Assembly: GCF_001439915.1 (NCBI RefSeq)
Contig: NZ_LMBW01000005.1
Location: 269,470 to 328,949, forward strand
Direction: 5' to 3'
Source: Fredinandcohnia humi
GTDB lineage: Bacteria; Bacillota; Bacilli; Bacillales; Bacillaceae_L
Length of the DNA: 59,480 nt
Shown here: positions 57,345 to 59,480 of the stretch, one piece after another
Layout: every line of letters starts with the position of its first letter
How positions within the stretch are numbered: position 1 is the first letter of the stretch
Position numbers and translations under genes: made by a program
Notes under the pieces: model-generated
Database searches by the model: none
What the model saw: only the letters and a program-made list of their open reading frames with translations
What the model was told of the DNA's origin: nothing

Positions 57345-57608
57345 CTTCATGATAAAATCAAATACGTCTGTGGCGTATTTGCGCCCGATTTTTTAGGCCC
57401 ACACGAGGTGGGTCACAAAGACGTTGCCACAGGACGTGGCGTTCTTAGTCTTTGATTCCTATGCTCGAAAAACTTCCTTTGAAAAATCGTGGCATCCGCC
57501 GGAGGCTTTAACTTTATTCAGTCAAAGTTTGAACCCCGACGCAAGTTGTATACTCTACATTCATCCCACCACTTATTGAAGTGGGGGACTTCTGCTGAAT
57601 AAGTTAAA
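57345..57608 (+). repeat. Dispersed structured repeat (family C), copy with insertion
   Basis: Same modules as the 49.1 kb copy: CCCACACGAGGTGGG (57398-57412), GCCACAGGACGTGGC (57426-57440) inside AAAGAC/GTCTTT, GGCATCCGCCGGAGGC, and a terminal stem ACTTTATTCAG with CTGAATAAGT. The terminal loop holds about 54 extra bases (57534-57587), including CCCAC...GTGGG. It fills the gap between yerA and yerB. Confidence 0.83.
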
Positions 57609-57620
57609 TCCTTTTATATT

Positions 57621-59363
57621 TTAACGCATTATTGACGGAAAGAGTACCATTTTATTCATGACATCATAAATCCCTTGAGGTGTAATGCGAATATATGGCA
57701 GATGTGTAGACGACAAAAACGTCAATGTATAGATTGGATCACTGTGATTATACCCGCGTTCCCGCACTAAACGAACCAATTCCTTCTCAAGCGAGCTTAA
57801 TTCCACCACAGATTTAGACGATGTCACTCCACCTATGTCTAATGGAATTTCATGTAATATGTTACCACTTTCGGCTAAGACAATACCACCGCCAATTTCT
57901 TTCATCCGATTAAAGGCAAGCATCATATCCATTTTATTTTTTCCAATTAATACAAAATCACCCGTATTAGAAAAAGAACTTGCAAAACCTGAGATACGGT
58001 TAGCAAAACCCTTTACAATCGTATTAACCCGCCATTTTCCATCCCTGTCCACTAACATCAGGAAGCTCTCTTCATGTTCCATCGACAGCGTATCATAGGA
58101 TGCATCGATTGATATCGAATAGGGCTTCATAATCACTGCATTTTCCATCTTCATCCCGAATGGCATTGAAAACTGGAGGTCATCTAGTGTTAATTCCCAG
58201 TTTATTGCTAGATTTGAAAAACCTTGGCTCTTCCATGGGAATTCCGGAAATGCATTCTGGTCTTTACTATCCCGCTTCACCCAAACCCCTTTAGCAAGAA
58301 CAGATTCAGGTGTCGGATTGTCTTTTGCGGATAAAATATTTAGGTCTGCAATTCTTCCAGTTGCAATCATACCATGGAGATTCTCCATATTGTAATGTCT
58401 TGCCACATTAATCGTTGCCATATTATACGCATCGATGATTGGTACGCCTTTTTCAATGGCAATTTTGATCATGTTATCGATGATTCCCTGCTCATAAAAC
58501 GCCGGTGGTGAACCATCGGTAGTAAAGATGAAATTATCATACTGATCAATGCCTATTTCATGAATTTCGTCTAACATTTTTGGCAAGTCCGGACGAATCG
58601 ATGAGTATCTTAGCGGGGTTGTGTAACCTTGAAGCAGACGATTTAATACATCTGTTCCGGTCATGGATTCATGATCACTATCGGCACCTAATAGCATCAA
58701 TTTTGCTAATGTTTTTTCCGAAGCTCCAGGAAAGTGTCCCTCTACCTTTTTACCAATCCTCTTCGTTTCTTGAATCCAATGAAGCATAAGGTCATCGCCA
58801 TCAAGCAGCTTTGGCCAACCTGTCAATTCTCCACCTTGAACAACCGAATCATGCTCAATCCAGCTTAGTACATTTCCGTTTGAAAAAGCTTGTTCCTCAT
58901 GGTGAATTTCAGTCTGGGGGTCGTATCTGCACCACCAGTACATCGTTACCGGAAGTTTCTTCATTTCTTCCAGAAAAGAAAACGCTTTCTTTTTTGTCGT
59001 TTGTAATGCAAGTACTAAGTTATCATTGATGATTGTTGTCGTCCCTGTTTGCGATGCATATTGAGCAAATGAGTGGGGATTATATAAATGAAAAGAATGT
59101 GCATGAGGTTCAATATAACCCGGCACAACAAATTTCCCATCACACTCTACAATTTCACAATCGGAGAGTTTTGATGGCAACTGCTGGCCAACATACACAA
59201 TGCGATCTTGGTAAATCCAGATATGTGCGTTAATCCATTTTTTTAACATTTGATTTAAGTATGTTACATTTTTTAATAGAATCGTTGGTGACTTTTTTCC
59301 ATCTATAACAGCAACATGTTCTCGAAGTTGCTTATTTTTCCAACGGTATCGCTGCCCAACCAT
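57621..59363 (-). CDS. yerA: Adenine deaminase-like amidohydrolase YerA
   Basis: 580 residues, the length of B. subtilis YerA and adenine deaminases. GYIEPHAHSFHLYNP (about 75-89) holds the HxH metal motif, GHFPGAS and ADSDHESMTGTDVLNRL near 220-240 the middle metal residues, and FIFTTDGSPP near 277 the catalytic Asp; the C-terminal domain (about 370-580) is of the adenine-deaminase type. The two-metal site is plausible but the substrate is not proved for YerA. GGAGAGATG precedes ATG 59363. Confidence 0.88.
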   Translation of the reverse strand: MVGQRYRWKNKQLREHVAVIDGKKSPTILLKNVTYLNQMLKKWINAHIWIYQDRIVYVGQQLPSKLSDCEIVECDGKFVVPGYIEPHAHSFHLYNPHSFAQYASQTGTTTIINDNLVLALQTTKKKAFSFLEEMKKLPVTMYWWCRYDPQTEIHHEEQAFSNGNVLSWIEHDSVVQGGELTGWPKLLDGDDLMLHWIQETKRIGKKVEGHFPGASEKTLAKLMLLGADSDHESMTGTDVLNRLLQGYTTPLRYSSIRPDLPKMLDEIHEIGIDQYDNFIFTTDGSPPAFYEQGIIDNMIKIAIEKGVPIIDAYNMATINVARHYNMENLHGMIATGRIADLNILSAKDNPTPESVLAKGVWVKRDSKDQNAFPEFPWKSQGFSNLAINWELTLDDLQFSMPFGMKMENAVIMKPYSISIDASYDTLSMEHEESFLMLVDRDGKWRVNTIVKGFANRISGFASSFSNTGDFVLIGKNKMDMMLAFNRMKEIGGGIVLAESGNILHEIPLDIGGVTSSKSVVELSSLEKELVRLVRERGYNHSDPIYTLTFLSSTHLPYIRITPQGIYDVMNKMVLFPSIMR

Positions 59364-59384
59364 TAATCATCTCTCCAATCATTG

Positions 59385-59480
59385 AATCAAATACGCCTAG
59401 GCGTATTTGCGCCCGATTTTTTTAGGCCCACACGATGTGGGTCACAAAGACGTTGCCACAGGATGTGGCGTTCTTAGTCT
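59385..59480 (+). repeat. Dispersed structured repeat (family C), copy cut by the window end
   Basis: Same start as the other copies; CCCACACGATGTGGG at 59427-59441 and GCCACAGGATGTGGC at 59455-59469, and the beginning of TTAGTCT. Lies upstream of yerA on the minus strand and runs off the window. Confidence 0.85.

Overview
The window is chromosomal DNA of a low-GC, Gram-positive spore-forming-type Bacillaceae bacterium. Evidence: strong AGGAGG-like ribosome sites with frequent TTG/GTG starts, sigma-A, sigma-54 and ECF promoters, and a right half (35-59 kb) that keeps, in reverse, the Bacillus subtilis order yerA-yerB-yerC-pcrB-pcrA-ligA-yerH-(gatCAB)-dgkB-rlmCD(yefA). A CuA haem-copper enzyme of the kind called cbaBA in denitrifying Bacillus/Neobacillus species suggests a soil bacillus able to respire nitrogen oxides. 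The genus is inference.

Layout. 0-5 kb: 52-bp tandem hairpin repeats, a small orphan gene, the divergent rocD/rocR arginine-catabolism pair with a sigma-54 promoter and RocR sites, and a Cys/Met-metabolism PLP enzyme. 5-10.5 kb: respiratory block on the minus strand (ctaB, a methyltransferase, cbaC-like/cbaB/cbaA, a SCO copper chaperone and a His/Met-motif membrane protein). The cba operon begins with a consensus Fnr site at exactly -41.5, and its catalytic subunit lacks the active-site tyrosine of oxygen reductases. I read it as a CuA nitric oxide reductase rather than an oxidase. 10.8-18.9 kb: GntP permease, a small exported protein with a YxcD-type protein, a GAF-GGDEF diguanylate cyclase preceded by a c-di-GMP-I riboswitch with terminator, and potABCD. 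19-25 kb: an oligopeptide ABC transporter operon interrupted by a dispersed repeat. 25-35 kb: gene remnants, an MMPL exporter with its TetR regulator and three operators, an M20 amidohydrolase with an MFS transporter, and a polar amino-acid ABC transporter. 35-43 kb: rlmCD, dgkB, a four-gene ECF sigma/anti-sigma membrane operon whose sigma gene seems to start with AUU, and small proteins. 43-59 kb: gatCAB, thioredoxin-like and HesB-like proteins, rocA under a cre-overlapped promoter, camS/yerH, ligA, pcrA, pcrB, yerC, yerB and yerA.

The window is also rich in intergenic dispersed repeats. Two mosaic families (copies at 6.1, 13.1, 14.8, 23.1 kb and 49.1, 55.8, 57.4, 59.4 kb) share small hairpins with a conserved AGGA-type loop whose stems change in a compensatory way between copies. 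A third family (28.6 and 34.9 kb) carries a nested palindrome. These repeats, the tyrosine-less CuA enzyme with its Fnr promoter, and the AUU-start sigma factor are the points most worth following.
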